Counted from the stretch's first letter, positions 9,468 through 18,851 are shown. The stretch: DNA of 64,000 nucleotides from an uncultured Bacteroidales bacterium (GCA_902779085.1 CACYZY010000002.1:1-64000); one strand, 5' to 3'. Notes: a model not told the origin generated them from the sequence alone. Numbers and translations are program-made.

Positions 9468-11378
9468 TTATTTCAATGGTATCCAAACCTCCATATCACT
9501 TACACCACGATGCGCCCATGCATAATACGGAATCAGCGTCACCCCATCATTGGTAACAATCTGATTGATGCCATACAGCTTCTCAGGTTGCCATTCCACC
9601 TTCAGCTGTGTTTGCTGATTGATGGAAATACTGTCAATAGGCTTCGCATTGTCAGGCGATTCTGCACAATAAACAATCGGCCCACACTGCACAGCCACCA
9701 ACCCCCTATCTGCCTCCACCTGGTCGTTTGCCTTTACCAAACGAGGTTGCAAGTCAAAGCTCAAATCCACCACATCGCCCGCCTTCCAATCACGATTGAT
9801 GGTGCAATAACCCTGCTGTAAGTCGGCCTTCACCTCCTCGCCATTTACCTTTACACTATAGTGACTCTGCAAGCCGTCGACAAAGGCATAGAGATCAGAG
9901 GGCATTGCCTCGTTACGTGCCCAGCCGGGTATGCGCACCTTCAAGTCGAAGGGCTGATCAGCTTTTTCCACCATCAGTTTCACATTTCCACTATACGGAT
10001 AGTCTGTCTGCTGACTCAATACCACTGGCTTGCCATTCACTTGAAGTGTTGAGCGATTACCCATAAAGAGGTTCACATACACATCGTTGTCCCTCACAGC
10101 ATACACATAGCCCGGCAACGAAGGGATGAAGCGTGAGATATTGGAAGGACAGCAAGCACATCCGAACCAAGCCTGACGCTGGTATTTACGTTCCTTACTC
10201 ACCTCCAACGGATTGGGATAGAAGAAAGCGTCACCCTCTAAAGATACACCCGATATCAAGCCATTATATAGGGTACGCTCCAGCACATCGTAATATTTAG
10301 AGTCGCCATGTAACAAGAACAGACGGTGATTGACATACACCATACCAATGGCAGCACAAGTCTCGTTATAGGCTGTAGCATTAGGCAACTCGTAGTTGGC
10401 GCCGAAAGCCTCACCATCATTAGTTGAACCTATGCCACCAGTGATATACATTTTCTTGGAAACGATATTATCCCAGATAGTGTCTATTGCATTGATATAG
10501 CCTTGGTCGCCAGTAAGAGCCGCCACATCAGCCATACCCGCATACATATAGGTAGCACGAACTGCATGTCCCACCGCTTCTTTTTGTTCCAACACAGGCA
10601 GATGAGTTTGGTTATAAGGGTCACGATGCTCGGTCTTGCCTCTATAATCGAGGAAGAATTTTGCCTGATCCAAGTATTTTTGATTGCCCGTAGCCAAGTA
10701 GAGTTTTGCCAATCCCATCTCAGCTATCTGATGTCCAGGCACCCGAACAACTTGTCCCTCGTTGGGTCCCACTTCGCGAATCACGCAATCGGCATAACGG
10801 ATGGCGATATCCAAGAAGTTGCGTTGCCCCGTAGCCTGATAATGTGCCACAGCTGCCTCCAGCATATGACCCAGGTTATAGAACTCATGACTCAGTTCCT
10901 CCACCTTTTCCCATCTTTTGTTTCCAGCCCATTCATGCGGATGCTTGGGGTTCATGGTACGAGCTGTGTAAAGGTAGCCATCAGGCTCTTGTGCCCCTGC
11001 TACAATTACCAATACACTATCAATATAATTCTTCAGCTTTTCATCGGGATATGTCTGTAGTAAATAGCTGGCTCCCTCGATGGTTTTATACACATCGGTA
11101 TCATCGAACGAGAAGCCACCCACTTGGATGGTATCGCTCGGATGAGCTGCATTCTCAAAATTGCGATAGCGTCCTGTTTCCTCACACTTACTAAAAGCCA
11201 AAGGTACCGTCACCTCTCTGCTTGCCTGCAATCGTTGTCCCCAGAATCCTCCATCCACCTTCACACTGGTGAAAGGTACGGGATCGATGGGGTATTGACT
11301 GCTGACTATTGACGATTGATCATTATTGGAACAACTGGCAAGCAGTAAGAGTAATGTAAAAAAAGAACTACTTTTCAT
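9468..11378 (-). CDS. GH127 beta-L-arabinofuranosidase family lipoprotein (DUF1680)
   Basis: Predicted to hydrolyse terminal beta-L-arabinofuranosyl residues of plant glycans, retaining, by a cysteine-based mechanism with zinc. About 636 residues. The start is taken at the ATG at 11378, which gives a clean lipoprotein signal (FFTLLLLLASC); an upstream ATG at 11399 would add RSVRS-type charge and deeper overlap. Conserved GH127 residues are visible: Glu339 and Cys341 in NETCAA, and Cys409/Cys410 in GCACCPSN, matching the Glu338/Cys340/Cys417/Cys418 metal and nucleophile set of HypBA1. The start overlaps the end of the GH2 gene by 11 bases, indicating translational coupling. Some GH127 members have other specificities. 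Confidence 0.9.
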   Translation of the reverse strand: MKSSSFFTLLLLLASCSNNDQSSIVSSQYPIDPVPFTSVKVDGGFWGQRLQASREVTVPLAFSKCEETGRYRNFENAAHPSDTIQVGGFSFDDTDVYKTIEGASYLLQTYPDEKLKNYIDSVLVIVAGAQEPDGYLYTARTMNPKHPHEWAGNKRWEKVEELSHEFYNLGHMLEAAVAHYQATGQRNFLDIAIRYADCVIREVGPNEGQVVRVPGHQIAEMGLAKLYLATGNQKYLDQAKFFLDYRGKTEHRDPYNQTHLPVLEQKEAVGHAVRATYMYAGMADVAALTGDQGYINAIDTIWDNIVSKKMYITGGIGSTNDGEAFGANYELPNATAYNETCAAIGMVYVNHRLFLLHGDSKYYDVLERTLYNGLISGVSLEGDAFFYPNPLEVSKERKYQRQAWFGCACCPSNISRFIPSLPGYVYAVRDNDVYVNLFMGNRSTLQVNGKPVVLSQQTDYPYSGNVKLMVEKADQPFDLKVRIPGWARNEAMPSDLYAFVDGLQSHYSVKVNGEEVKADLQQGYCTINRDWKAGDVVDLSFDLQPRLVKANDQVEADRGLVAVQCGPIVYCAESPDNAKPIDSISINQQTQLKVEWQPEKLYGINQIVTNDGVTLIPYYAWAHRGVSDMEVWIPLK

Positions 11379-13221
11379 ACTCCTTACGCTTCTTATCATA
11401 CCATTCTTTCATCACGTAGAATGCCTGTTTCTTAATGCCCTTTTCCGACACCAGTCCTTTACGGTTAAAGAAATCTTGCACACCGTAGAGCTGACGCCGA
11501 GGAGAGCGGAAGTCCATCAATATCCAAGGGGATGTGCCTGCCAACCCTTCGATACGCTCGAACATATCCACGTTGGCTCTATAGAGGTCTTCCTGGAACT
11601 CTTCAGTGAAACGCTGGTCTGGAGATCCGTGCCAACCCTGTAAGGCTCCACCGCCAAACTCACTGATGATGGCAGGCTTCTCATATGGAATCTCCCATAC
11701 CATATTACGAGCCGCCTTGGTGTCACGATACCACCCCACATACTCGTTGAAACTCACTACATCCACATACTGGTGCATATTGTCTTGCAGACGATTGAGA
11801 TTGCCTGAAGTAGTTGACGTAACCTCCATCGCCATACTTACCAAGCGTACGGGATCATTGTCGTGACAATATTTGGCAAGACTACTCAAGAATTTGTCTC
11901 TGGCTTCTCCATGAGGCGTCTCATTCGCAACCGACCAGATGATGATTGCACAACGATTGCGGTCTCTACTAATTTCATCCCTTAACTGAGCTTCAGCATT
12001 CTTATATGTGTCAGGATTCTCCCAAGAAATAGTCCAATAGACTGGTATCTCACTCCACACCATGATACCCATCTTTTCTGCTTCACGAACCATGTGCTCA
12101 TTATGCGGATAATGAGCCAATCGCACGTAGTTACAGCCCAACTCTTTCGCCCAGCTCAGCAAAGTGCGGGCATCTGCCTCACTCCATGCCCTACCTTGAC
12201 GGAAAGGAGCCTCTTCGTGAATACTAACACCGCGCAAAAATACAGGTTTGCCGTTCAAAATAATTTGCCTCCCACGCGTTTCTATGGTTCGGAAGCCAAT
12301 TTCATCTTGTAACTGTTCATCGGCTTTACTCACTGACACCTGATAAAGTTTAGGGTTTTCTGGCGACCACAATTCCGGCTTAGCTTTCACAGCAAACTGC
12401 GCTTTGCCGTTAGCACTCGTCTTGAGTGTCTGCTTCAACTTCAACTCAGGGATGTCAACTGTTACCTCAACGCCAGCTTTCGCTTCATTAAGTTTCACCC
12501 AACCTTCTATCAAGCCTGCGTCACCCTTGGCTAACTGGATATAATAATCCTCAATGTAAGTATCCGGCACCTCTACCAACAGCACCTCACGAGTGATTCC
12601 GCCATAGTTCCACCAATCGAAATTCAGGGTAGGCACATTGTCTTGCTCACGCTTGTTATCAACTTTTACAATCACGAAGTTGTCACCATCGTTCAACACA
12701 TCTGTCACATCAAAGTTGAACGCAGTAAAGCCACCCTGGTGTTCACCCATCTTCTTGCCGTTCACATAAACCTTGGCATCATAGTTCACGGCTCCAAAAT
12801 AAAGGATGGCTCGTTTGCCCTTCTTATGCTGATAGTTGAAACTCTTTTTGAACCAAATGGTACCCTCGTAGAAAAAGAACTTATCATCTGCCGTATTCCA
12901 GTCAGTTGGGATATTCATCGTCGGCGATGTATCGAAGTCGTACTCCACTAGTTCTGATGGATTGGAAGGTTTCTTGTTCTCAAAGAAACCATTGGTTGTC
13001 CAAGGTTTGCGGCGATAGTCATAATAGCCATTCTCCAATGGGTCAACGATATAGTTCCACTGCCCGCACAAAGACAGTGACGGGCGGGCAAAGATATTGG
13101 TCACAAGAGGTACTTGTGAGCCGACTGCCTCCGCTTGTACTTCAACAGATGCATTGAATGCATTTAGATAGCTGCTCAGCAAGAGCAACAGTACTACCCC
13201 TAAAACTCTGGTCTTTTTCAT
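11368..13221 (-). CDS. GH2 family beta-glycosidase, possibly beta-glucuronidase, secreted
   Basis: 617 residues with an N-terminal signal peptide (VVLLLLLSSYLNAFNA). Three GH2 domains in order: jelly-roll sugar-binding (SLCGQWNYIVDP to about 220), immunoglobulin-like (220-310), and TIM barrel (310 to end). Acid/base Glu434 is in SVANETPHGE and nucleophile Glu521 in IISEFGGG. Near the C-terminus Asn586-Arg-Lys588-Gly matches the NxK motif that beta-glucuronidases use to bind the uronate carboxylate, so glucuronidase (or galacturonidase) is more likely than galactosidase, but that is inference. It lies 26 bases after GH13 and overlaps GH127. Confidence 0.88.
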   Translation of the reverse strand: MKKTRVLGVVLLLLLSSYLNAFNASVEVQAEAVGSQVPLVTNIFARPSLSLCGQWNYIVDPLENGYYDYRRKPWTTNGFFENKKPSNPSELVEYDFDTSPTMNIPTDWNTADDKFFFYEGTIWFKKSFNYQHKKGKRAILYFGAVNYDAKVYVNGKKMGEHQGGFTAFNFDVTDVLNDGDNFVIVKVDNKREQDNVPTLNFDWWNYGGITREVLLVEVPDTYIEDYYIQLAKGDAGLIEGWVKLNEAKAGVEVTVDIPELKLKQTLKTSANGKAQFAVKAKPELWSPENPKLYQVSVSKADEQLQDEIGFRTIETRGRQIILNGKPVFLRGVSIHEEAPFRQGRAWSEADARTLLSWAKELGCNYVRLAHYPHNEHMVREAEKMGIMVWSEIPVYWTISWENPDTYKNAEAQLRDEISRDRNRCAIIIWSVANETPHGEARDKFLSSLAKYCHDNDPVRLVSMAMEVTSTTSGNLNRLQDNMHQYVDVVSFNEYVGWYRDTKAARNMVWEIPYEKPAIISEFGGGALQGWHGSPDQRFTEEFQEDLYRANVDMFERIEGLAGTSPWILMDFRSPRRQLYGVQDFFNRKGLVSEKGIKKQAFYVMKEWYDKKRKEYEK

Positions 13222-13247
13222 ATCATAGTCTTTTTATTATTCAAACC

Positions 13248-15101
13248 TCAAGGCTGTGTTATATGCAAGTCAAGTACATACACACCTCTAGCAGGAATGT
13301 TTACCGGCTGTGTCAGATTGATATTCTGCCCTGTCACTACATCCACGCCATTAGTATAGTTCTGCACTACCTCATGGAAGCGTTTCATATCAAGTGCCTT
13401 ATCCACATCAGTACCATTCATCAGCACTAGAACTGTATTGCCTCCACCTATACGGGCATACACATAACATCCACTACGATCTGGTGTATAGTGTACCAAT
13501 TTGCCTTCGGTCACTGGTTTACTCTGCTTACGCCAATTCAGCAAAGTTTTCATATAATTCCATGCTTCATTCTCCTTGTCAGTACGTCCTGCAGCAGTGA
13601 AAGCATTGCGGGCATCGCCCTCCCATCCACCAGGGAAGTCGGTACGAATTACACCATCGCCCTCTTTCTTAGTACCTGTCATCAATATCTCTGTACCATA
13701 ATATATTTCTGGGATGCCACGCGTGGTAGCTAAAAATGCAATAGCCTGCTTGTACTTATTGAGATCTTTGTCTTCCTTTAATGAGAACCTGCCCAAATCA
13801 TGGTTATCCAAAAACACCAAAATATTGTTTGGGTCAGGGAATAGGAAATCTTGTGCTATCACCTCATACAGTTTGAACAAGCCCGCCTCAGATCCTTCGC
13901 TGCTATTGCTTTCATCGATGAAAGCTTTGGAAGATGTAAACGCCAAGTCAAAATCCATTACCGTTTTCAGCTTTGTATTATTGTCGTTGATCCTGTTATT
14001 GCGTTGCCACCAAGCAGAAGCCGTGCCTCTGGGATACCAAGCCTCACCCACAATATTGAAGTCGGGGTATTGCTTTTCTACCTCCTCACACCATTCAGTC
14101 ATGAAATCATAATCGGCGTAAGGGTGTGTATCCTGCCTGATGCCATCAATACGCGCATACTCAATCCACCAGATGCTGTTTTGAATCAAGTAACGTGCCA
14201 AATGGCGATTGCGCTGGTTTAGATCAGGCATACCGCGAGTGAACCATCCATTCACCAAAATGTCTTTTTCTGACTGTGGTGCATGCACATCCATCAATGT
14301 CCACTTAAAATGAGTAGTCTGAACATATTCATCTGGGTTATTGAGCCAATCATGCGAGGGCATGTCTTTCATCCACCAATGACTGCTTCCACTGTGATTA
14401 AAAATCATATCCATCACCACCTTCATTCCTTTGGCATGAGCTTTGTCGATCAGTTCTACATACTCCTCATTGGTGCCGAAGCGAGGATCTACATTATAGT
14501 AATCTGTAATGGCATAACCATGATAAGAGCCTCCTGGCTGATTATTCTCCAAAATAGGGTTCAGCCAAATAGTGGTAAAGCCTAATTCCTGAATATAATC
14601 AAGATGATCAATAATGCCACGAATATCGCCACCATGCCTTGCTCCAGTGCGTTGACGATTCACCATCACCTCCCCAAGATTATCATTTTGTGGATTACCA
14701 TTGGCAAAGCGATCTGGAGTTATAAGGTAAATCACATCTGCAGTAGAGAAACCCTGCGCTCCCACTTTACGGTTTCGCTCACGTAGTTCAAATGGTTGTT
14801 TCAATTGTTTTTTGCCTTCCTTTAGCACTATGTTTATAGTACCAGCTTTTGCATTATCGTCAATGTCAAGGTAAAGAAACAGATAGTTAGGATTCTCCAC
14901 CTTGGCAACCTCTTTGAGAGTCACGCCTGGATAACTAATGCTAACATCGGACTTAGCAATGTCTTTACCATAAAGCAATACTTGTAGTTCATGGTTTTCC
15001 ATACCCACCCACCAATTGGCAGGCTCCACACGCTGCACATCAATGGCATAGCCTACTATAGCGCTAAGTGCCATTAATATTATCAAAACACCTCTTTTCA
15101 T
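13248..15101 (-). CDS. GH13 neopullulanase/cyclomaltodextrinase-like (SusA-type), secreted
   Basis: Hydrolyses alpha-1,4-glucan oligosaccharides or pullulan-like substrates, presumably in the periplasm. 617 residues from the ATG at 15101. The longer frame to 15140 is rejected because the -7 promoter element (15138-15145) lies over it. Signal peptide GVLIILMALSAIVGYA. N-terminal Cyc-maltodex_N beta domain (VEPANWWVGM to about 105), then the (beta/alpha)8 barrel: nucleophile Asp324 (RQDTHP), acid/base Glu353 (VGEAWYP), transition-state Asp435 (LDNHDLGR), plus DMIFNHSG. C-terminal beta domain ends ARGVYVLDL. First gene of the four-gene GH operon. Confidence 0.92.
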   Translation of the reverse strand: MKRGVLIILMALSAIVGYAIDVQRVEPANWWVGMENHELQVLLYGKDIAKSDVSISYPGVTLKEVAKVENPNYLFLYLDIDDNAKAGTINIVLKEGKKQLKQPFELRERNRKVGAQGFSTADVIYLITPDRFANGNPQNDNLGEVMVNRQRTGARHGGDIRGIIDHLDYIQELGFTTIWLNPILENNQPGGSYHGYAITDYYNVDPRFGTNEEYVELIDKAHAKGMKVVMDMIFNHSGSSHWWMKDMPSHDWLNNPDEYVQTTHFKWTLMDVHAPQSEKDILVNGWFTRGMPDLNQRNRHLARYLIQNSIWWIEYARIDGIRQDTHPYADYDFMTEWCEEVEKQYPDFNIVGEAWYPRGTASAWWQRNNRINDNNTKLKTVMDFDLAFTSSKAFIDESNSSEGSEAGLFKLYEVIAQDFLFPDPNNILVFLDNHDLGRFSLKEDKDLNKYKQAIAFLATTRGIPEIYYGTEILMTGTKKEGDGVIRTDFPGGWEGDARNAFTAAGRTDKENEAWNYMKTLLNWRKQSKPVTEGKLVHYTPDRSGCYVYARIGGGNTVLVLMNGTDVDKALDMKRFHEVVQNYTNGVDVVTGQNINLTQPVNIPARGVYVLDLHITQP

Positions 15102-15129
15102 TTCGCTTTTTCTAATTATTAAAGTTAAT

Positions 15130-15147
15130 CCTATCCACAAAGATAGG
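15130..15147 (-). promoter_or_regulatory. GH operon promoter -7 embedded in a small palindrome
   Basis: Minus-strand TATCTTTG occupies 15138-15145 and is nested in an inverted repeat CCTATC(6)GATAGG at 15130-15147. A regulator bound at the palindrome would block RNA polymerase. Transcription from here starts near 15131 and fixes the GH13 start at 15101. No clear -33 TTTG is seen. Confidence 0.5.
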
Positions 15148-15213
15148 AATTATATATGAAACAGCCTTGATAACCAACATAAATGTTTTTTGGAGAATCG
15201 TTTTTTACAATGG

Positions 15214-15248
15214 AAAAAGAAAGGCCCCTGCAAATCTGCAGGAGCCTT
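15214..15248 (-). terminator. Intrinsic terminator after the TIM-barrel isomerase gene
   Basis: Minus strand AAGGCTCCTGCA and TGCAGGGGCCTT form a 12-bp stem with one mismatch around GATT, followed by TCTTTTTCC. It lies 28 bases past the gene's stop. Confidence 0.8.
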
Positions 15249-15275
15249 CCATCATTTCTGTATATTCAATGGGGA

Positions 15276-16337
15276 TTATCCTATTTCGAGAACGCGCTGA
15301 GCATACTTCATGCAGGTGCCTACCTCTTTTACAGAGTTGCTCCAAGGAGCTACACGGTATTCCAACTCGCAGTCGCAATAAATCTGAGGATACTTGCTCT
15401 GTACCAACTTCAGTACATCATCCAGTGGAGTCTGACCCTGGCCCCATACCTGGTTCTCATTAGGAGTCTGTGCATCAGGACCTGTCTTGTCCTTGGTATG
15501 CATAGAGAAGATACGGTCGTGATACTTCTCAATGAAGTCGCAAGGATTCTTGCCTGTTGAGCCAAAGTAGTGAGCAAAGTCGAAATTCAGCATGATGTTT
15601 GGAGAAACAGCCAACACCTCATCAGGACCTGCAGCGAACTCTGGAGTAGCATACTGGAAGTGGTTGTGCATGCAGTAGAACATGTCGTATTTCTCGGCGA
15701 ATGGAGCACAACGCTTAGCTGCAGCAACTGTCATCTCTGCGGTAACACCCTTTGCACCCATAGCTTTGGCCAACTTGAATGCATATTCGCAATCCTCGTC
15801 ACTTGAGTTCTCACCTGGCTGAGTCTTCACAATATGGATGTCGATACCCTCACTTTCAAAACGCTTGCGAGTCTCTTCCACCTTATCCCAGTCCATGTTT
15901 TTGCGGAAGTTTGCAAATGCCTCGTTGTAGTCGTTCATCTGCTTCTTTTCGTCGTCATTCATCATTTCCTGCAAGCCACCAAAGCCACGCATACCTTGAC
16001 GCTGCTCAGGAGTCAAACGGCCCATAACACCCTGCATGATCTGCATCATCGGATTTGCAGGAGCACCGAGGCAAGCCTCCAAATCATTACCCATCAACTC
16101 AAGGTTGCTCACATTAGCATCCTTGCAATACTTAATCAGGTTCTCGAGTCCACCTGGCATATCGCGCCAGCTATAGGTAATAGTACCCATGTGAACACCA
16201 CCGAAGTTTGAGTTAGGCTTGCCGTCAGCAGCCTTAGCAGCAGGCTTAGCTTCGCCATTACATGAAGTCATGCCTGGCACCAGTGCCAGACCTGCCAATG
16301 CAGCGGCACCCATTCCTAAGAAATTTCTTCTATTCAT
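15276..16337 (-). CDS. Sugar phosphate isomerase/epimerase-like TIM-barrel protein with Tat signal
   Basis: 353 residues of the xylose-isomerase-like TIM-barrel family (AP_endonuc_2). The N-terminus MNRRNFLGMG followed by a hydrophobic stretch is a twin-arginine signal; GMTSC (Cys26) could also make it a lipoprotein. Family segments: VSNLELMGNDLE, GIDIHIVKTQPG, MHNHFQY, NFDFAHYFG and DCELEYR, which carry the likely metal ligands (Glu, His, Asp, Glu). About 60 residues between 95 and 160 are Met/Gln/Asp-rich and look like an insertion. Likely acts on a sugar in the periplasm; substrate unknown. It has its own consensus promoter and terminator, so it is separate from the GH operon. Confidence 0.8.
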   Translation of the reverse strand: MNRRNFLGMGAAALAGLALVPGMTSCNGEAKPAAKAADGKPNSNFGGVHMGTITYSWRDMPGGLENLIKYCKDANVSNLELMGNDLEACLGAPANPMMQIMQGVMGRLTPEQRQGMRGFGGLQEMMNDDEKKQMNDYNEAFANFRKNMDWDKVEETRKRFESEGIDIHIVKTQPGENSSDEDCEYAFKLAKAMGAKGVTAEMTVAAAKRCAPFAEKYDMFYCMHNHFQYATPEFAAGPDEVLAVSPNIMLNFDFAHYFGSTGKNPCDFIEKYHDRIFSMHTKDKTGPDAQTPNENQVWGQGQTPLDDVLKLVQSKYPQIYCDCELEYRVAPWSNSVKEVGTCMKYAQRVLEIG

Positions 16338-16385
16338 TTGCTTATTGTTTAATAAAATTGAATACTCTTATTTTACAAATCTCGG

Positions 16386-16416
16386 CAAATTTACTTACTT
16401 TATTTTATTCGTCAAA
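16386..16416 (-). promoter_or_regulatory. Consensus Bacteroidetes promoter for the TIM-barrel gene
   Basis: Minus-strand TTTG at 16413-16416, spacer 19, TAAATTTG at 16386-16393. Matches TTTG-N19-TAnnTTTG exactly; the ATG is 48 bases downstream. Confidence 0.85.
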
Positions 16417-16470
16417 GAAAAACCAATAACTTTCTGCTATTAAATGCACATAATCTGTTAGGTTTTTTGT

Positions 16471-16478
16471 TATATTTG
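16471..16478 (+). promoter_or_regulatory. -7 element TATATTTG upstream of the secreted EEP gene
   Basis: TATATTTG matches TAnnTTTG. It overlaps the longest reading frame of the next gene (TTG at 16467), which supports the ATG at 16509 as start. No good -33 is visible. Confidence 0.6.
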
Positions 16479-16508
16479 CATTGTCTGAGATATAAAAGCT
16501 TTTTATTT

Positions 16509-17318
16509 ATGAAAAAAATAAACTTACTCATAGTTGTACTATTTTTAATATGTCTAGGACTGAGTGCCCAAAACAAACAGTTTACCAAGTTCACTGTAGC
16601 CAGCTGGAACATTGGTCATTTTGCCTTGGGGAAATCAGGCGACACTACATTGAAACATAATGTGCTCGACTTCTACCGCCAGTCATACCGAGCCTATTTC
16701 AACGAACTCAATGCAGACATTTTAGCTTTAGTTGAGTATAACCCGTTGATGGTTAATGCTACTGACGAGCAACCAGCTGTAGTGGCACGCGAAGCTATTC
16801 TCTCCAACTACCATGATGCACAAATTGGCCCGCAATACAGCTATAACTGCAACGCAATCTTCAGCAATGGGTTTGAGGTATTAGCCACCGATACGGTTGA
16901 GTTTTCGAAGATGGTGCAGAAGCGTTATTATTTGGTAACTACCATGCGTATAGACGGTGACATCATTAAAGTGGTTTCTACTCACCTAGACTGGAACCAA
17001 GGAGAGAATGGAGCACCTTATCGTGCCATTCAGATTGAGGAGCTGATAGAAGCATTCAAGAACGACAAGTATGTCATTATGTGTGCAGACTGGAATACAG
17101 GGAAGACTGACGAGTTCGATGCTTTTACCCGTGCTGGTTACGAGATGGCCAATCACGGCTACTTAGGCGATTTACTCACCTATCCTGCAGGCCTTAGTCC
17201 CCGTAGCTGCATCGACAATATCATCACTAAAGGCTTTGCCATCAGTAATGTCTCCATCATCAACAATGCCATGCTGAGCGATCACTGCCTAATCAAAGCC
17301 GACCTAACGAAACTATAA
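16509..17318 (+). CDS. Secreted endonuclease/exonuclease/phosphatase-family protein
   Basis: 269 residues from the ATG at 16509, opening with a signal peptide (LLIVVLFLICLGLSAQ). EEP/DNase I fold motifs are present: VASWNIG (Asn), DILALVEYN (metal Glu), VVSTHLDWN (His), MCADWNTG (Asp/Asn) and LSDHCLI (catalytic Asp-His). The substrate may be nucleic acid, a phosphoester, or a sphingolipid; the motifs do not decide. The esterase gene follows after 13 bases, forming a two-gene operon of exported hydrolases. Confidence 0.85.
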   Translation: MKKINLLIVVLFLICLGLSAQNKQFTKFTVASWNIGHFALGKSGDTTLKHNVLDFYRQSYRAYFNELNADILALVEYNPLMVNATDEQPAVVAREAILSNYHDAQIGPQYSYNCNAIFSNGFEVLATDTVEFSKMVQKRYYLVTTMRIDGDIIKVVSTHLDWNQGENGAPYRAIQIEELIEAFKNDKYVIMCADWNTGKTDEFDAFTRAGYEMANHGYLGDLLTYPAGLSPRSCIDNIITKGFAISNVSIINNAMLSDHCLIKADLTKL

Positions 17319-17331
17319 ACTTTTACATATT

Positions 17332-18513
17332 ATGAAAACGAAATTCACTCTTATCACATGGGCAATGGCCCTTGTTACTTGTTTTTCTGCTTTTGCGCAG
17401 GAAGCTAATTCACTGGCGTTCCGCGCCGGCGTGAAATCACCCGAACTAGCAAATGGTCAAATCACCTTCCGCTTTGTAGCACCTAAAGCCCGCCAAGTGA
17501 GCATATCTGCCTCTTGGCTCGGCTATGATGCTTCCAAACTACAGATGAAGCAAGATGAAAAAGGCATTTGGACAGTATCTACTCCTCAACCCGCACCCGA
17601 ACTCTATACCTACAACATTGTGATGGATGGCGTAACAATGCTTGACCCATCAAACGTGCAGGTACAACGTGACGGTTCTCGCTACATGAACGCCCTGCTG
17701 GTACCTGGCGACTATGCCGGCCTATATGCGGAGTGCAGCAAACCAGGTAATGTGGAACATGTGTGGTATTTCTCCGCTGAGAACGGTATGACTCGTCGTA
17801 TGTATGTCTATACACCTGCCGGTTACGACCGCAACAACAAGAGTGTGAAATATCCAGTACTCTACTTGCTGCACGGCGGTGGTGGCGACGAAGATGCTTG
17901 GTCAACCTTAGGTCGTACTTGCCAGATACTTGATAACCTCATCGCACAGGGCAAAGCCAAGCCTATGATAGTTGTAATGCCTAATGGCAATCCTAACCAG
18001 TATGCCGCTCAGACCTTGGGCATTCCTGTAAAAACAGAGGTAAAGAAATATGCCTCCAATTTTGACAACTATTCATCTTTAGTAGCTGATGTACTTCCTT
18101 ATATTGAGAAGAACTATCCTGTTATCAAGAACCGTAAAGGACGCGCAGTCGCAGGCTTATCAATGGGCGGCGGTCAGTCTTTCTTCATTGCCTTCCGTAA
18201 TGTCGATGTGTTTGCCAATGTGGGCATCTTTTCCTCTGGTCTCATTGGTGCATCTGCCATCGGTGGTGCGCCATTTGATGCAGAGCAGCACTTCCCTGGT
18301 ATGTACACCAACCCTGCAAAATACAATAAGTTCGATGTTATCTACCTGGCTTGCGGAGAGCAAGATAATCGCATCGATGGCATGTTAGACTTTAAGCAGA
18401 AACTCACAGACAAAGGATACAAGGGTGTGGTTTGGGAACAATACCCTGGTGCACACGAGTGGAAGGTTTGGCGTCGCAATCTCAGCTCGTTCGTACAGTT
18501 GATATTTAAATAA
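17332..18513 (+). CDS. Secreted CE1-type esterase (feruloyl/acetyl xylan esterase-like) with N-terminal E-set domain
   Basis: 393 residues with a signal peptide (WAMALVTCFSAFAQ). Residues about 25-125 form an E-set/CBM48-like beta domain (FRFVAPKARQVSISASW). The rest is an alpha/beta-hydrolase of the putative-esterase family (PF00756): oxyanion region LLHGGGGDE, nucleophile Ser277 in GLSMGGG, Asp345 in CGEQDNR and His375 in GAHEWKVW, a full triad. Such proteins remove ferulate or acetate from plant polysaccharides, which fits the nearby glycosidases, though S-formylglutathione-hydrolase-like activity is possible. Follows the EEP gene by 13 bases. Confidence 0.88.
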   Translation: MKTKFTLITWAMALVTCFSAFAQEANSLAFRAGVKSPELANGQITFRFVAPKARQVSISASWLGYDASKLQMKQDEKGIWTVSTPQPAPELYTYNIVMDGVTMLDPSNVQVQRDGSRYMNALLVPGDYAGLYAECSKPGNVEHVWYFSAENGMTRRMYVYTPAGYDRNNKSVKYPVLYLLHGGGGDEDAWSTLGRTCQILDNLIAQGKAKPMIVVMPNGNPNQYAAQTLGIPVKTEVKKYASNFDNYSSLVADVLPYIEKNYPVIKNRKGRAVAGLSMGGGQSFFIAFRNVDVFANVGIFSSGLIGASAIGGAPFDAEQHFPGMYTNPAKYNKFDVIYLACGEQDNRIDGMLDFKQKLTDKGYKGVVWEQYPGAHEWKVWRRNLSSFVQLIFK

Positions 18514-18537
18514 TTTATGACGAATGCTTCCTTACTC

Positions 18538-18605
18538 TATGAGTAATGGTACCTAACATTATGAGTAATGTCCCTTAAATCTAAGGGTAAAGTTTAGTTT
18601 ACCTT
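18538..18605. repeat. Small direct and inverted repeats in a non-coding stretch
   Basis: TATGAGTAATG occurs at 18538 and 18560, and CTAAGGGTAAA faces TTTACCTTAG across six bases (about 18580-18605). No T-run follows, so this is not a clear terminator. No gene is seen between 18514 and the tRNA. Confidence 0.4.
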
Positions 18606-18715
18606 AGGGTAAAATCTGCCATTTATTATGACAGTAACTACTATACCCCATTGGGTATATAGCAACGAGTAATAGAAGACAGTGTTGTGGCTTCTCGAGA
18701 AAAATATTATAATGA

Positions 18716-18750
18716 CAAAAAAGAACGGAGAAATAATTTTCTCCGTTCTT
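18716..18750 (-). terminator. Intrinsic terminator of tRNA-Leu
   Basis: Minus strand AAGAACGGAGAAA and TTTCTCCGTTCTT form a 13-bp perfect stem with a 4-base loop (18721-18750), followed by further T residues to 18716. It starts two bases after the tRNA. Confidence 0.9.
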
Positions 18751-18752
18751 AG

Positions 18753-18834
18753 TACCCAGACCCGGGGTCGAACCGGGATGGGTTGCCCCACTGGTGTTTG
18801 AGACCAGCGCGTCTACCGATTCCGCCATCTGGGC
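18753..18834 (-). tRNA. tRNA-Leu(CAA)
   Basis: 82 bases. Acceptor GCCCAGA pairs with TCTGGGT, the anticodon arm CTGGT-CTCAAAC-ACCAG carries CAA, a long variable arm (GGGGCAACCC) marks class II, and the T arm is CCCGG-TTCGACC-CCGGG. CCA is not encoded. Confidence 0.95.
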
Positions 18835-18851
18835 ATTTGAAAAATGCGGTG

